Assembly: GCF_900091435.1 (NCBI RefSeq)
Contig: NZ_FMCS01000005.1
Location: 186,001 to 250,000 of the forward strand
Source: Micromonospora chaiyaphumensis
Lineage (GTDB): Bacteria; Actinomycetota; Actinomycetes; Mycobacteriales; Micromonosporaceae
Direction of reading: 5' to 3'
DNA length: 64,000 nt
A program made the position numbers and the translations under genes. Under the pieces are notes generated by a model. That model was not told where the DNA came from. It was given only the letters and a program-made list of their open reading frames with translations, and searched no databases. Shown here piece by piece: positions 10,515-21,261 of this stretch. How positions within the stretch are numbered: the stretch's first letter is position 1; every line of letters begins with the position of its first letter.

Positions 10515-11747
10515 ATGGCTGCCAAGGTGCTCGCGATCGTCCTTGCCGGCGGGGAGGGCAAGCGCCTGATGCCCCTCACCACCGACCGGGCGAAGCCGGC
10601 CGTCCCCTTCGGCGGGATGTACCGCATGGTCGACTTCGTCCTCTCCAACCTGGCGAACGCCGGCTATCTGAAGATCGTCGTGCTGACCCAGTACAAGTCC
10701 CACTCGCTGGACCGCCACATCACCCAGACCTGGCGGATGTCGACGATGCTCGGCAACTACGTCACCCCGGTGCCGGCGCAGCAGCGCCGCGGCCCGTGGT
10801 GGTTCGCCGGCTCGGCCGACGCGATCTACCAGAGCTTCAACCTCATCAACGACGAGCAGCCCGATCACGTGATCGTCTTCGGCGCCGACCACATCTACCG
10901 GATGGACCCGCGGCAGATGGTGGAGGACCACATCGCCTCCGGCGCCGCCGTCACGGTCGCCGGCATCCGTCAGCCGCTGTCGATGGCCGACCAGTTCGGC
11001 GTCATCGAGGTCGGCGAGGACGGCCGGCGGATCCGGGCGTTCCGCGAGAAGCCCACCGACGCGGTGGGGCTGCCCGACGCCCCCGACCAGATCTACGCCT
11101 CGATGGGCAACTACGTCTTCAGCACGAAGGCGCTCTGCGAGGCCGTCGAGCGCGACGCCGAGGACAAGACCAGCAAGCACGACATGGGCGGCAGCATCAT
11201 CCCGATGCTGGTCGAGCGGGGCGAGGCCAACGTCTACGACTTCAAGGACAACGAGGTGCCGGGCAGCACCGACCGGGACCGCGGCTACTGGCGCGACGTG
11301 GGGACGCTCGACTCCTTCTACGACGCCCACATGGACCTCATCAACGTGCACCCGGTGTTCAACCTCTACAACTTTGACTGGCCGATCTACAGCATGCAGC
11401 CGCCGTACCCGCCGGCGAAGTTCGTCCACCAGTGGGGCGAGCGGGTCGGCCGGGCGGTCGGCTCGATGGTCTCGCCGGGCGCGGTGATCTCGGGCTCGCT
11501 GGTGGAGAACTCGATCGTCTCGCCGAAGGTGAAGGTGCACTCCTGGGCGCACGTCGACGGCGCCGTGCTCATGGAGGGTGTCGAGATCGGCCGGCACGCC
11601 GTGGTCCGGCGGGCCATCCTGGACAAGAACGTCTACGTTCCGGAGGGCGCCGAGATCGGCGTCGACCTGGAGAAGGACCGCCAGCGGTACACCGTCTCCG
11701 ACAACGGCATCGTCGTCATCGGCAAGGGCCAGCGCGTCGAGGCCTGA
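10515..11747 (+). CDS. glgC: Glucose-1-phosphate adenylyltransferase GlgC
   Basis: The 410-residue enzyme makes ADP-glucose from ATP and glucose-1-phosphate in the cytoplasm. Visible motifs are the nucleotide-binding [13 protein letters not shown] (about residues 10-22), the AKPAVPFGG substrate loop, [18 protein letters not shown] and FREKP. These are followed by [19 protein letters not shown] and a C-terminal left-handed beta-helix with hexapeptide-like repeats (about 300-400). Length equals that of bacterial GlgC. It diverges from glgA and is followed 31 nt later by pgm, giving a precursor-supply unit for GlgM/GlgE. Allosteric control by sugar phosphates is known for the family but cannot be read here. 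Confidence 0.97.
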   Translation: MAAKVLAIVLAGGEGKRLMPLTTDRAKPAVPFGGMYRMVDFVLSNLANAGYLKIVVLTQYKSHSLDRHITQTWRMSTMLGNYVTPVPAQQRRGPWWFAGSADAIYQSFNLINDEQPDHVIVFGADHIYRMDPRQMVEDHIASGAAVTVAGIRQPLSMADQFGVIEVGEDGRRIRAFREKPTDAVGLPDAPDQIYASMGNYVFSTKALCEAVERDAEDKTSKHDMGGSIIPMLVERGEANVYDFKDNEVPGSTDRDRGYWRDVGTLDSFYDAHMDLINVHPVFNLYNFDWPIYSMQPPYPPAKFVHQWGERVGRAVGSMVSPGAVISGSLVENSIVSPKVKVHSWAHVDGAVLMEGVEIGRHAVVRRAILDKNVYVPEGAEIGVDLEKDRQRYTVSDNGIVVIGKGQRVEA

Positions 11748-11778
11748 TCCACCCGCACCAGCTCAGGAGGTTCCCACC

Positions 11779-13422
<1,644 letters not shown>

Positions 13423-13430
13423 CCCGCCGG

Positions 13431-14345
13431 TCAGCAGGGCGGTTCCAGCTCCCGCTGGTCGCGCTCGCGCCGCAGCTCCTCGGGCAGCAGCTCGCGGAGC
13501 TGGTCGGGCAGGAAGGGCAGGTCGAGCAGGCTCAGCTTCAACTGGTTGCGCTCCTGGTAGCGCTGCGGGTCGAAGCGGACCACCCGGCCGGCGTCCCGCC
13601 GGTAGCGGATCTCCACCGCGCCCTCGGTCGCCGCCTCCTTGATCACCAGCCCGTCCATCTCGACGGCCACCGCCGCCGTCTGCGGCCGGAGGTCCAGCCG
13701 GATGCTCTCCGACGGGGCGAGCACCACCGCCCGGGAGATGCCCGCCATCGGCGACGACGGGGTCACCACCACGGCGTCCGCCGCGGGCGAGATCAGCGGC
13801 CCGCCCGCCGCGTAGCTGTACGCGGTCGAGCCGGTCGGCGTGCTGACCACCAGCGCGTCGCAGCGGTAGTAGCCGTACCGCTGGCCGTCGACGGCCAGGG
13901 TGGCGGTGACGAACCCGGAGCCGGGCTGGCGCACCAGCGCGATGTCGTTGAAGGCCACCACGTCGTCGCCGCACACGTCGCAGGCGAGGCAGGCGTGCGA
14001 CTCGACGGTGAAGTCCTTCGAAACCAGCCGGCTCAGCGCCTCCGGCAGGTCCGGCGGCTCGACCTCGACGAGGAAACCGAGCCGGCCCAGGTGTACGCCG
14101 AGCACCGGCTTCGGGTCCCGCACCGCCATGCGCAGGGCGCCCAGCATGGTGCCGTCACCGCCGATGCTGATCAGGGCGTCGGCGCGCTCGGCCAGCTCGT
14201 CGGCGGGGACCGGCTCGACGCCGGACGGCACCCGGTGCTCGTCCTCGGCCCGGACCAGCAGCGTCTTGCGATGGCGCGACGCCCACCGCTCGATGATCCC
14301 GACCACCTCGGAGACGTCCCGGGTGGGGTGCAGCACCAGACCCAT
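13431..14345 (-). CDS. NAD(+) kinase family protein
   Basis: The roughly 304-residue protein carries the NAD kinase signatures: the ATP-binding GGDGT loop (SIGGDGTMLGALR, about residue 65), HLGRLGFL, FNDIALVRQ, and the NAD-binding STPTGSTAYSYAAGGPLISP. These place it in the PpnK/NadK superfamily, which phosphorylates NAD to NADP. An unusual DVCGDDV Cys pair is present (ACLACDVCGDD). The ATG at 14345 is preferred because the conserved GLVLHPTRD starts there; a GTG at 14354 would add three residues. It is convergent with pgm (8-bp gap) and lies 18 bp after the stop of the polysaccharide-cluster glycosyltransferase, but is probably unrelated to that cluster. It may be a second NAD kinase of the genome. 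Confidence 0.88.
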   Translation of the reverse strand: MGLVLHPTRDVSEVVGIIERWASRHRKTLLVRAEDEHRVPSGVEPVPADELAERADALISIGGDGTMLGALRMAVRDPKPVLGVHLGRLGFLVEVEPPDLPEALSRLVSKDFTVESHACLACDVCGDDVVAFNDIALVRQPGSGFVTATLAVDGQRYGYYRCDALVVSTPTGSTAYSYAAGGPLISPAADAVVVTPSSPMAGISRAVVLAPSESIRLDLRPQTAAVAVEMDGLVIKEAATEGAVEIRYRRDAGRVVRFDPQRYQERNQLKLSLLDLPFLPDQLRELLPEELRRERDQRELEPPC

Positions 14346-14363
14346 CCCCGCCACCCGTACAGC

Positions 14364-15605
14364 TCACCACATCCCGGGCCGGTCGGCGGGGCGTACGGGC
14401 AGGCACGACGGCGCGGGGACCGCCGCCGGCAGGCCCGACGGGGTCTCGGCGATCAGCCGGTACAGCCCCCGCATCACCTCGACCTGGCGCGACCACAGCT
14501 CGGAGTCCTCGATGAAGGACCGGTTGCGCTGCTGCTCGGCGAGTGGCAGCGGCCCGGCGGCGGCGAGCCGGGAGGCCAGCCGGTCGGCGAGGGGATCCTC
14601 GAGCAGCTCCGCGACCAGCCCGTCGGCGATCATCTCCCGGTACGGCGGCAGATCGGCCAGGAGCAGCCGGCAACCGGCCAGCGCCGCCTCCAGCACGGCC
14701 GAGCTGCGCTGGTCCCAGCTCGGCGTCGAGACGGCGACGTCCGAGGCGCGCATCAGCCGGAACACGTCGGCCGGTGGCAGCGTCCGGTCGACCAGGGTGA
14801 TCCGGCCCGGCAGGGCGGCAACCGCCGCCCTGACCCGGCCCAGGCACTCCGCCCGTGCCGAAGCCGCTGCCGCGTCGGCCGGCTCGTGACCGGCGAGGAC
14901 AACCAGGTGCAGGTCCGGCTGGTCCGGCGCGGCGGCGGCGAAGGCGCGCAGGATGTCGTCGGTCCGGTAGACCTGACCGGCGCCCCGCATCGACAGGACC
15001 ACCCGAGCGTCCGCCGGGACACCCAGGCCCGCCCGCACGGCGGCCCGGTCGACCCCGTCCCGCATCCGCAGGAACTCGTCGTCGACTCCCCAGGACACCG
15101 TGACCGCCCGGCTGGCCGGAACGCCGTACCTGTCGACCACCTCCCCGGCGACGGACCGGGAGGTGGGCACCACCAGGGCGGCTCGCCGCAGGGCGCTCCG
15201 GGCCACCCGGGCACGCCACCGGGACCGCGAGGCGAACCGCAGCTCGCTGCCCCAGGGGGTGACGACCCGAGCGGTGGTCCGGGGGACCGCCAGGGAGAGC
15301 AACCCGGCCCGCCCCACCGAGTGGACGTGGACGACCTCCGGAGCGATCCGCCGGATCTCCCGACGGAGCCACCGGGCGGTGCGCAGCATCCGCCAGACCC
15401 GCCCGGCCGGGCCGCCGACTCCGCCCGCCGTCCCGGGGCTGCGGATGTCCACGTCCGGCAGCGGATCGGCCGGCAACCACGAGGTGACCACCACGCGGTG
15501 GCCGCGGGCGGCCAGGGCGGTGGCCCAGCGGCGGACGTGCACGGACTGCCCGGCGCCGAGCAGCACGACCGTACGAGGGTCGCCCACCGCCGCCCGGTCA
15601 GCCAC
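14364..15605 (-). CDS. GT4-family glycosyltransferase, polysaccharide cluster
   Basis: The 413-residue two-domain GT-B protein has an N-terminal glycine-rich acceptor domain (VVLLGAGQSVHVRRWATALAARGH), EVVHVHSVGRAGLLSL, TPWGSELRF, and a C-terminal donor-binding domain ending in the EX7E-like block RSSAVLEAALAG. It probably adds one sugar to the lipid-linked repeat unit made by this cluster; donor and linkage are unknown. The GTG at 15605 overlaps the C5-epimerase-like stop by 8 bp. It is the last gene of the minus-strand polysaccharide operon. Confidence 0.85.
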   Translation of the reverse strand: MADRAAVGDPRTVVLLGAGQSVHVRRWATALAARGHRVVVTSWLPADPLPDVDIRSPGTAGGVGGPAGRVWRMLRTARWLRREIRRIAPEVVHVHSVGRAGLLSLAVPRTTARVVTPWGSELRFASRSRWRARVARSALRRAALVVPTSRSVAGEVVDRYGVPASRAVTVSWGVDDEFLRMRDGVDRAAVRAGLGVPADARVVLSMRGAGQVYRTDDILRAFAAAAPDQPDLHLVVLAGHEPADAAAASARAECLGRVRAAVAALPGRITLVDRTLPPADVFRLMRASDVAVSTPSWDQRSSAVLEAALAGCRLLLADLPPYREMIADGLVAELLEDPLADRLASRLAAAGPLPLAEQQRNRSFIEDSELWSRQVEVMRGLYRLIAETPSGLPAAVPAPSCLPVRPADRPGMW

Positions 15606-16512
15606 GCTGATGCCTCCAGATCCCGGTGGCCTTCACCATCCGGGCCCGCAACCGGTGGCGCGGGTTCCGCAGCGTCCGGGCCCAGCGCGCCGACATGCCG
15701 GTGAATGCCGGGTTCGCGGTCAGCCGCCCCAGCGCCGACAGCAGCGAGACGTGCAGCGCGTGGTAGTTGACCGTCGCCGGCCACGGCCAGCGCAGGTCGT
15801 AGCGGGACCAGTACCCGAGGTCGAACCGGGGCAGCTCCTCGGCGAGCCGGGCCTGGGCGGCCAGGTGCGCGGAGCCGCCCTGCCGGTACTGGTGCTCGAT
15901 CAGGCCGAACAGCGCGAAGACCGCGCCGTTGAGGATGTGGTTCGCCGGCTCGGCCGGGCACTCCTCCAGGAACGGGCGGCCCGTCTCGTCGTAGTGCGCG
16001 CAACCGCCCGCGCTCACGGGGCGTAGCAGCAGCTCGACCGCTCCGTCGGCGGCGTCCAGATAGGAGCGGTCCCCGGTCAGGTCGGCGGCTCGCAGCAGCA
16101 CCGAGGCCGCCATGCCCTGGGCCATGCCGGAGTACCAGCCGGCCGCCACACCGTACCGGGGTGCCGGCACCGGATAGCGCCAGCCACCCGCGCCGTCCTG
16201 ATGTGCGCGGAGCCAGGCCGCCTGGGTGAGCAGCGGAGCATCCGCCCGCGGCTCGGGCCGCCGTGCGGCCACCACCCGGTTGTGCCGGCCGAGCGCGTAC
16301 AGACACATTGAGACCGGGTTCGGGTACCAGCCGCCGTCCGGGCGAGCCGCCTGCACGACGCCCGCCGGGTCCAGCCGCGTGCCGTGCGGGAGATGGTCCC
16401 AGAACAGCGGGTACGGTCCGCGGCCGTCGGGGCGGGCATCGGCGGCGACCGGGTAGTCACGGACCTGCAGGTCACGTAGGCCGTTGGCGACGAGGGTTCG
16501 CAGCCCGGTCAT
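15598..16512 (-). CDS. D-glucuronyl C5-epimerase-family protein
   Basis: The 304-residue product shows repeated aromatic/helical segments of an alpha/alpha-barrel type (PNPVSMCLYALGRHN; WLRAHQDGAGGWRYP; GWYSGMAQGMAASVLLRA). Its C-terminal block GYWSRYDLRWPWPATVNYHALHVSLL resembles the D-glucuronyl C5-epimerase C-terminal domain, with the Tyr/Ser-Arg-Tyr-Asp and Tyr-His residues of that family. It may act on uronic acid residues of the polysaccharide. No signal peptide is seen, so action on cytoplasmic lipid-linked intermediates is more likely than on the exported polymer. The ATG at 16512 overlaps the upstream stop as ATGA. Assignment is from remembered motifs, without alignment. Confidence 0.75.
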   Translation of the reverse strand: MTGLRTLVANGLRDLQVRDYPVAADARPDGRGPYPLFWDHLPHGTRLDPAGVVQAARPDGGWYPNPVSMCLYALGRHNRVVAARRPEPRADAPLLTQAAWLRAHQDGAGGWRYPVPAPRYGVAAGWYSGMAQGMAASVLLRAADLTGDRSYLDAADGAVELLLRPVSAGGCAHYDETGRPFLEECPAEPANHILNGAVFALFGLIEHQYRQGGSAHLAAQARLAEELPRFDLGYWSRYDLRWPWPATVNYHALHVSLLSALGRLTANPAFTGMSARWARTLRNPRHRLRARMVKATGIWRHQRG

Positions 16513-17705
16513 CGGCCGGCCCTCGCCGACCCGACGAGCGCGGACCGGTAGATGCTCTCCACCTGGGCCACCGTCCGGGAGATGTCGAACCGGGCCAGGC
16601 AGCGGGTGCGGCCGAGCCGCCCCATTTTCCGGCGCCGATCCGGGTCCGACAGCAGCTCGGCCACCGCCGCGGCCAGGGCGTGCGGGTCGGCCGGTGGCAC
16701 GAGAAGTCCGGTCTCTTCGTGCTGCACCGTGTCCGGCAGCCCGCCGACGTCGCTGGCCACCGCGCCCTTCTCCATCAGCAGCGCCTCCACCATCGCGTAG
16801 CATGCCGATTCCTCCAGCGACGGGCTGACCAGCACGTCCAGCCCCGCGATGACGTGCTGCTTGTCGGCCCGGTGGCCGGTGAAGTGCACCCTGCCGTCCA
16901 CGCCCCGCCGCCGGGCCCGTTCTTCGAGCAACCGCCGGTACGCCCCGTCGCCCACGAGCTGGTCGCCGATCACGAAGACGTGCGCGTCGGGCACCCGGGA
17001 CAGCAGATCCGGCACCGCGTCGATGAGCACCTCGTGCCCCTTCACCCCCACCTCGCGGTACGCCCGGATCCGGCTCGGGTACATGTGCGCCACCATCCCG
17101 ACGGTCGGGGTGTCCGCGGCCAGGCCGAACTCCTTGCGGAACGGCTCCCCGGAGGCGGTCGGGTCGAGTGCGTGCACGTCACAGCCGTAGTAGCTGACGG
17201 CGACCTCCCGGGCCCCGAAGGTCCGGTAGCGCTCGGCGAACGCGCGGCACGAGGTGATCAGCACGTCGGCGCGGGAGAGCGTCGTCATGTCGATCCGGCG
17301 CAGCCACGGGCTGTGCAGGTGGATCATGCCGGTCACCTGGTTGACGTGCAGTGGCCGGCCGGCGAGCAGGCTGGCCACCCGGCAGGCGACGTTGGCCTTG
17401 AGCAGGTGTGCGTGCACCACGTCGGGCCGGAACTGCCGGATCAGCCGGACGAGCCGCAGCTCCGCCGCGGCGACCCGGGGCAGCTTGTGCGGGTGCCAGC
17501 CGGCGAGCGGAACGATCCGCAGCGGTACCTGCGCCTGCCGGAGCCGAGTGGCGAGCGGCCCCTCGCCGGGCACCACGGCCAGCACGTCGTGCCCGCGGTC
17601 ACGCAGCCCGGTCACCTGGTCCAGGAACCAGTCACCTCCGGTGGGCGTGGTGGTGACCTGGAGGATGCGGAGGGGCCGGTCGTCGGCCGGTGCTCGGGTC
17701 GTCAT
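16509..17705 (-). CDS. GT4-family glycosyltransferase, polysaccharide cluster
   Basis: The 398-residue GT-B glycosyltransferase has the N-terminal ILQVTTTPTGGDWFLDQVTGLRDRGHDV, DVVHAHLLKANVACRVAS, and a C-terminal donor site with LVSPSLEESACYAMVEALLMEKG (EX7E) and DVGGLPDTVQHEETGLLVPPADP. It likely transfers a hexose or related sugar onto an undecaprenyl-diphosphate-linked intermediate at the cytoplasmic face. It overlaps both neighbours by 4 bp: its ATG overlaps the stop of the flippase/ligase fusion, and its stop overlaps the start of the C5-epimerase-like gene. This fixes the start at 17705 and shows tight translational coupling. Confidence 0.87.
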   Translation of the reverse strand: MTTRAPADDRPLRILQVTTTPTGGDWFLDQVTGLRDRGHDVLAVVPGEGPLATRLRQAQVPLRIVPLAGWHPHKLPRVAAAELRLVRLIRQFRPDVVHAHLLKANVACRVASLLAGRPLHVNQVTGMIHLHSPWLRRIDMTTLSRADVLITSCRAFAERYRTFGAREVAVSYYGCDVHALDPTASGEPFRKEFGLAADTPTVGMVAHMYPSRIRAYREVGVKGHEVLIDAVPDLLSRVPDAHVFVIGDQLVGDGAYRRLLEERARRRGVDGRVHFTGHRADKQHVIAGLDVLVSPSLEESACYAMVEALLMEKGAVASDVGGLPDTVQHEETGLLVPPADPHALAAAVAELLSDPDRRRKMGRLGRTRCLARFDISRTVAQVESIYRSALVGSARAGR

Positions 17706-20473
17706 GGTGTCGTCTTCCGGGTAGCGGTGCTGAGCAGCAGCACGAACGGGACGAGGACCGCGGGCGCCAGCAGTGGCTCGCCGGTCAGGCTGGCGATACC
17801 TACTCCCAGCAGGGCGAGCAGCGCTGCCTCGGCGGTCCACTCGACGCGGGCGCGATAGCGGCGCCAGACCGACCGCACCGTGAGGACGAGGAGGCCACCG
17901 ACGAGCACCGTGCCGACGAGGCCGGTCTCCGTGAGGAGCATCAGGTACTGGTTGTGCGGGTGGGCGAGCTGGCTCCACTCCAGGCCGGTGTAGGCGTGCG
18001 CGTCGGTCTGGGTGGGGACGAAGTACTCGGCCAGCCGGGTGTTGAAGTTGAGGTACCCGACCCCGATCACCGGATGGTCGGCCGCCATCCGCAGCGCCGC
18101 CGTCCACAGATCGAGCCGGATCGACGAGGAGAGGTCGAGGGTGTCGCCGGTGGCGGTGCCGGTGATCCGGTCCACGATGGTGGACGGCAGCAACGCACTG
18201 GTGACACCGAGGGCGAGCGTGACGGCTGCCAGCAGGCCGGCCCAGGCGACGCTGCGCGCCGGCCGGCGCAACGCGAAGCCCACCACCACGGCCAGCGCCC
18301 CCAGATATGCGGATCTGCTGTACGAGTAGCCGATCGACACGAGGGTCAGGAGGACCGCGGCGAGCGTCAGGACGCGCAACGGTGCCCGGCTCGTCGCGGC
18401 GAGCCGCGCCAGCAGCACCGCCAGTGCGATCACCAGGAGACAGCCCCAGGCGTTGTGGTTGTACGTGGGCGCGTCCCCGGCCAGCGGACCCGCCGAGGCG
18501 AGATCGCCCTCGCGGGCGACCGTAACCAGCCGCACCAGTCCGACACCGGCCGTCGCGAACGCGAAGGCGAGCATCACCCGCCCGCCGAGGCCGCCCCCGG
18601 GAGCCACCAGCGGGAGCACCACCAGCGGCAGTGCCACCACCGCCACCACCGAGAAGGCCCGGGGCAGCGTGACGTCGGGATTGATCAGGGTGATGCTGAT
18701 CAGGAGCCAGCTCACCAGGGCGACGAGGAGTGCGGCCCCCACACGGTTGCCGACCGGAAGCCGCCGCCGCAGCACCGTGCCGAACAGGCAGCAGAGGCCG
18801 CACAGGAGCATGGCGGGGACGGCCGGCAGCGGGAGCGCGGGCAGTTGGCTCAGCGGAGCCAGCAGCGCCAGCCCGTAGAGGCCGGCGCCGGGCAGGAGGG
18901 TGGCGAGAACGGCGACCACGACAGCGCCGGCAAGCTGCACGGTCGACATCGGGAGGCCGGATCCGAGAGACACCGTGACACCGGCGACGGCCCCGCCACC
19001 GACGGCCAGCACCAGTGCCAGGAACCAGCCGTTCCAGGAGCCGCCCGGCGGCGTCCCGCCCCGACGGGGCGTGCGTTCACCGGTGGGCACGGACCCGCCG
19101 AGCGTCGTCCCGGGGGTCGTTGCCGTGACCGCGCGGCGAGCCGGGTTCAGTCGGAGGAAGACCGCCGCGATGACGGTCGCGTAGACGACGAATCCCGCCG
19201 AGGCCGCGACCCCGGCGCCCACCGCGCCGAACCGCGGCACCAGCGCCACCATCAGGCCGCACCCGACGACCGAGGCCGCGACGGCGGCGACCAGGGTGCC
19301 TGCGGGCCGGTCGGTCGCGGTCAGATAGCTCTGCGCCACCCGCGCCAGGGCGAAGATGACGACCCCCGGCAGAAGCGCCCACAGGACCGGAACGGCGGGG
19401 GCGAAGCGATCGCCGTACAGGGTGGCGACGAGCAGCGGACCGGCGGCGGCCAGTGCCGCGGCACTGAGCACCGTGACGACCAGCGACCGCCCGGCGAGCC
19501 GGGCGACCTGGTGCCAGTCGGCGTGCCCGTTGGCCACCGTGGGAACGAGGATCAGGCTCAACGCGATCGGCACGATCAGCAGTGTCTCGGCCAGCGCGAG
19601 GGCCACCGAGTAGACGCCGACGGCGCTCGCACCGACCAGCACCTGCGTCAGCGGCACCTGCACCCGCACCATGCTGAAATGGGCGACGTTGGGGGCGAAG
19701 CCCCGGCGCGCCGACGACCAGTACTCGCGGCGGGTCTCCGGGGCGGGGCGGGCCAGGTGCCGGCCGCCGACGACCTGCCGCAGCAGCACCACCAGCCCAC
19801 CGACCTGGCCGAGCAGGTAGGCGCCGAGCACCGTGGCGGGGCTGGCCCGGTCCACCGTCACCAGCACCACCAGCGCGGCCAGGTACGCCACGAGCGAGCC
19901 GATGACGGTGAGGTTGTACGTGGCGGCCCGTCCCCGGCCGATCTCCGCGGCGCCGAGCAACGCGGCCAGCAGGACCACCGGGCACAGCGCCAGTGTCAAC
20001 CGGAAGGTCGCGAGGTCGAGTCCGAGCCGCGCCGTCGGGCCGCCCAGGTAGCCGACCAGCCCCCACACGGCGCCGGCCGCCGCGCCGAGCGGCAGCGCGT
20101 AGCGGACGCTGGTCAGGGCCGCGTACCGGTGCAGTTCGGCCGAGCGACCGGCCAACCGGAGGTTCGCCGTGTCGATGCCGAGCGCGAACATCGTGCTGAA
20201 CACCGCGGACGAGGCGATCGCGACGGCCAGCAGCCCCCGGTCGTGCGGGCCGAGCGCGCGCGCCGCGACCACCCCCGCGACGAGGCTGACCAGGAGTGTG
20301 CCGATGCGGGTGCCGGCGGTGCCGGCGGTGGCGCTGATCAGCGCTCGGGTGCGGGACCGGTCGCCGGAGTGCCCGTCGGCCCGCGTGGTCGTGGGAGCGG
20401 CGTGCAGGGCGGTGCGGCGGAGCCGCCGCGAGGTCCCGGCGAGTGCGCCGGAGGCGGTGTATCCGGTGCTCAT
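17702..20473 (-). CDS. Fused polysaccharide flippase (Wzx-like) and O-antigen ligase/polymerase (Wzy-like)
   Basis: This single 923-residue frame runs from the ATG at 20473, which overlaps the acetyltransferase stop as ATGA. Residues about 35-430 look like a MATE/Wzx flippase with many membrane helices (GTAGTRIGTLLVSLVAGVVAARALGP near the start, GVYSVALALAETLL in the middle). A Pro/Gly/Arg-rich linker follows (about 435-465). Residues about 470-915 form a second polytopic part with the ligase/polymerase hallmarks YSYSRSAYLGALAV, HPVIGVGYLNFN and HPHNQYLMLLTETG. Such activities are usually on separate proteins. An internal start near the MSTVQLAGA segment cannot be excluded. It would export and polymerise the lipid-linked unit. 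Confidence 0.85.
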   Translation of the reverse strand: MSTGYTASGALAGTSRRLRRTALHAAPTTTRADGHSGDRSRTRALISATAGTAGTRIGTLLVSLVAGVVAARALGPHDRGLLAVAIASSAVFSTMFALGIDTANLRLAGRSAELHRYAALTSVRYALPLGAAAGAVWGLVGYLGGPTARLGLDLATFRLTLALCPVVLLAALLGAAEIGRGRAATYNLTVIGSLVAYLAALVVLVTVDRASPATVLGAYLLGQVGGLVVLLRQVVGGRHLARPAPETRREYWSSARRGFAPNVAHFSMVRVQVPLTQVLVGASAVGVYSVALALAETLLIVPIALSLILVPTVANGHADWHQVARLAGRSLVVTVLSAAALAAAGPLLVATLYGDRFAPAVPVLWALLPGVVIFALARVAQSYLTATDRPAGTLVAAVAASVVGCGLMVALVPRFGAVGAGVAASAGFVVYATVIAAVFLRLNPARRAVTATTPGTTLGGSVPTGERTPRRGGTPPGGSWNGWFLALVLAVGGGAVAGVTVSLGSGLPMSTVQLAGAVVVAVLATLLPGAGLYGLALLAPLSQLPALPLPAVPAMLLCGLCCLFGTVLRRRLPVGNRVGAALLVALVSWLLISITLINPDVTLPRAFSVVAVVALPLVVLPLVAPGGGLGGRVMLAFAFATAGVGLVRLVTVAREGDLASAGPLAGDAPTYNHNAWGCLLVIALAVLLARLAATSRAPLRVLTLAAVLLTLVSIGYSYSRSAYLGALAVVVGFALRRPARSVAWAGLLAAVTLALGVTSALLPSTIVDRITGTATGDTLDLSSSIRLDLWTAALRMAADHPVIGVGYLNFNTRLAEYFVPTQTDAHAYTGLEWSQLAHPHNQYLMLLTETGLVGTVLVGGLLVLTVRSVWRRYRARVEWTAEAALLALLGVGIASLTGEPLLAPAVLVPFVLLLSTATRKTTP

Positions 20474-21117
20474 CGGGCCGGCACCCCCTTCACCACCGTC
20501 CCGTCCGGCACGTCCCGGACCACGCAGGCGCTCGCCCCGACGGTGGCGCCCGGGCCGACCCGCCGGCCCTGCAGGACGGCGGCGCACGTGCCGATCAGCA
20601 CCGCCTCGGCCAGGTGGCAGTCGCCGGAGACCGCCGCCGACGGGTTGACGGACACGTAGTCCTCCAGCACCGAGTCGTGGCCGACCGTGGCGTTCTGGTT
20701 GAGATGGACGTGCCGGCCCAGGGTGACGTTCGTGGTGACCCGGGCGCCGGGGAAGACCACGAGGCCCTCGCCGTGCACCAGGTCGCGCCCGACCGTGGCG
20801 TCCGGGTGGACGACGCTGAAGGCGGGCAGCCCGTAGCCGTCGATCCGCCGGCCGAGCCGCTGGCGCACACCCGGGTGGCCGAGGCCGAGCAGCACGTGGG
20901 TGCCCGCCGGTGCGGTCCGCAGCCAGTCGACCCGCCCGAGGTACGCCACGTCCAGGCGCTGCACCAGCTTGAGGTTGCGTTCGGACGGCGCGTCGTCGAC
21001 GAAACCGAGCACCCGGACCGCCTCCTGGCGGGCGCCGGTCTCGTTGACCGCCTGGACGATGCTGTACACCTCCCGTCCGTGGCCGGAACAACCCACGATC
21101 ACGACATCCGTGCTCAT
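20470..21117 (-). CDS. NeuD/PglD-family sugar acetyltransferase
   Basis: The 215-residue protein has an N-terminal Rossmann-like sugar-nucleotide domain (DVVIVGCSGHGREVYSIV) and a C-terminal left-handed beta-helix of hexapeptide repeats (about 95-210: ATVGRD, GARVTTNVTLGRHVHLN, NATVGHDSVLEDYVSVNPSAAVSGD). PglD/NeuD/WeeI enzymes use this fold to N- or O-acetylate sugars; the catalytic His is probably in the GHD turn. With the dehydratase and aminotransferase nearby it would complete a diacetamido-trideoxyhexose nucleotide. The start is the ATG at 21117, which overlaps the stop of a tiny upstream ORF. Acetylated position is not deducible. Confidence 0.87.
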   Translation of the reverse strand: MSTDVVIVGCSGHGREVYSIVQAVNETGARQEAVRVLGFVDDAPSERNLKLVQRLDVAYLGRVDWLRTAPAGTHVLLGLGHPGVRQRLGRRIDGYGLPAFSVVHPDATVGRDLVHGEGLVVFPGARVTTNVTLGRHVHLNQNATVGHDSVLEDYVSVNPSAAVSGDCHLAEAVLIGTCAAVLQGRRVGPGATVGASACVVRDVPDGTVVKGVPAR

Positions 21118-21212
21118 GCCGGTACGCCCTCCGATCCGCGAGCCGTCGGCGGTGCGACGCGACCGACCGAGGGGAAGCCAGGGCGGAACAGGAGTTGCGG
21201 CAGTGTGGTCAT
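21114..21212 (-). CDS. Possible 32-residue small ORF upstream of the acetyltransferase gene
   Basis: An ATG at 21212, preceded by AGAAGG, opens a 32-codon frame (MTTLPQLLFRPGF... ending ...GVPA) whose TGA overlaps the acetyltransferase ATG as ATGA. The overlap suggests a coupled leader peptide, but the frame is short, resembles no protein I know, and could be chance. It fills most of the otherwise empty stretch 21118-21261. Confidence 0.25.
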   Translation of the reverse strand: MTTLPQLLFRPGFPSVGRVAPPTARGSEGVPA

Positions 21213-21261
21213 CGGCCTTCTTCCGGGCGGGTGTGGGCGGGACCGGCGGTAGCCGGCCGGC

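Noticed and set aside
15598..16803. 401-codon version of the C5-epimerase-like gene
   Set aside because: The first 97 codons are Arg/Gly-rich shadow of the adjacent glycosyltransferase; the ATG at 16512 forms an ATGA overlap.
17702..21091. 1129-codon version of the flippase/ligase gene with a longer N terminus
   Set aside because: The extra upstream part is a shadow of the acetyltransferase gene; the ATG at 20473 overlaps that gene's stop.
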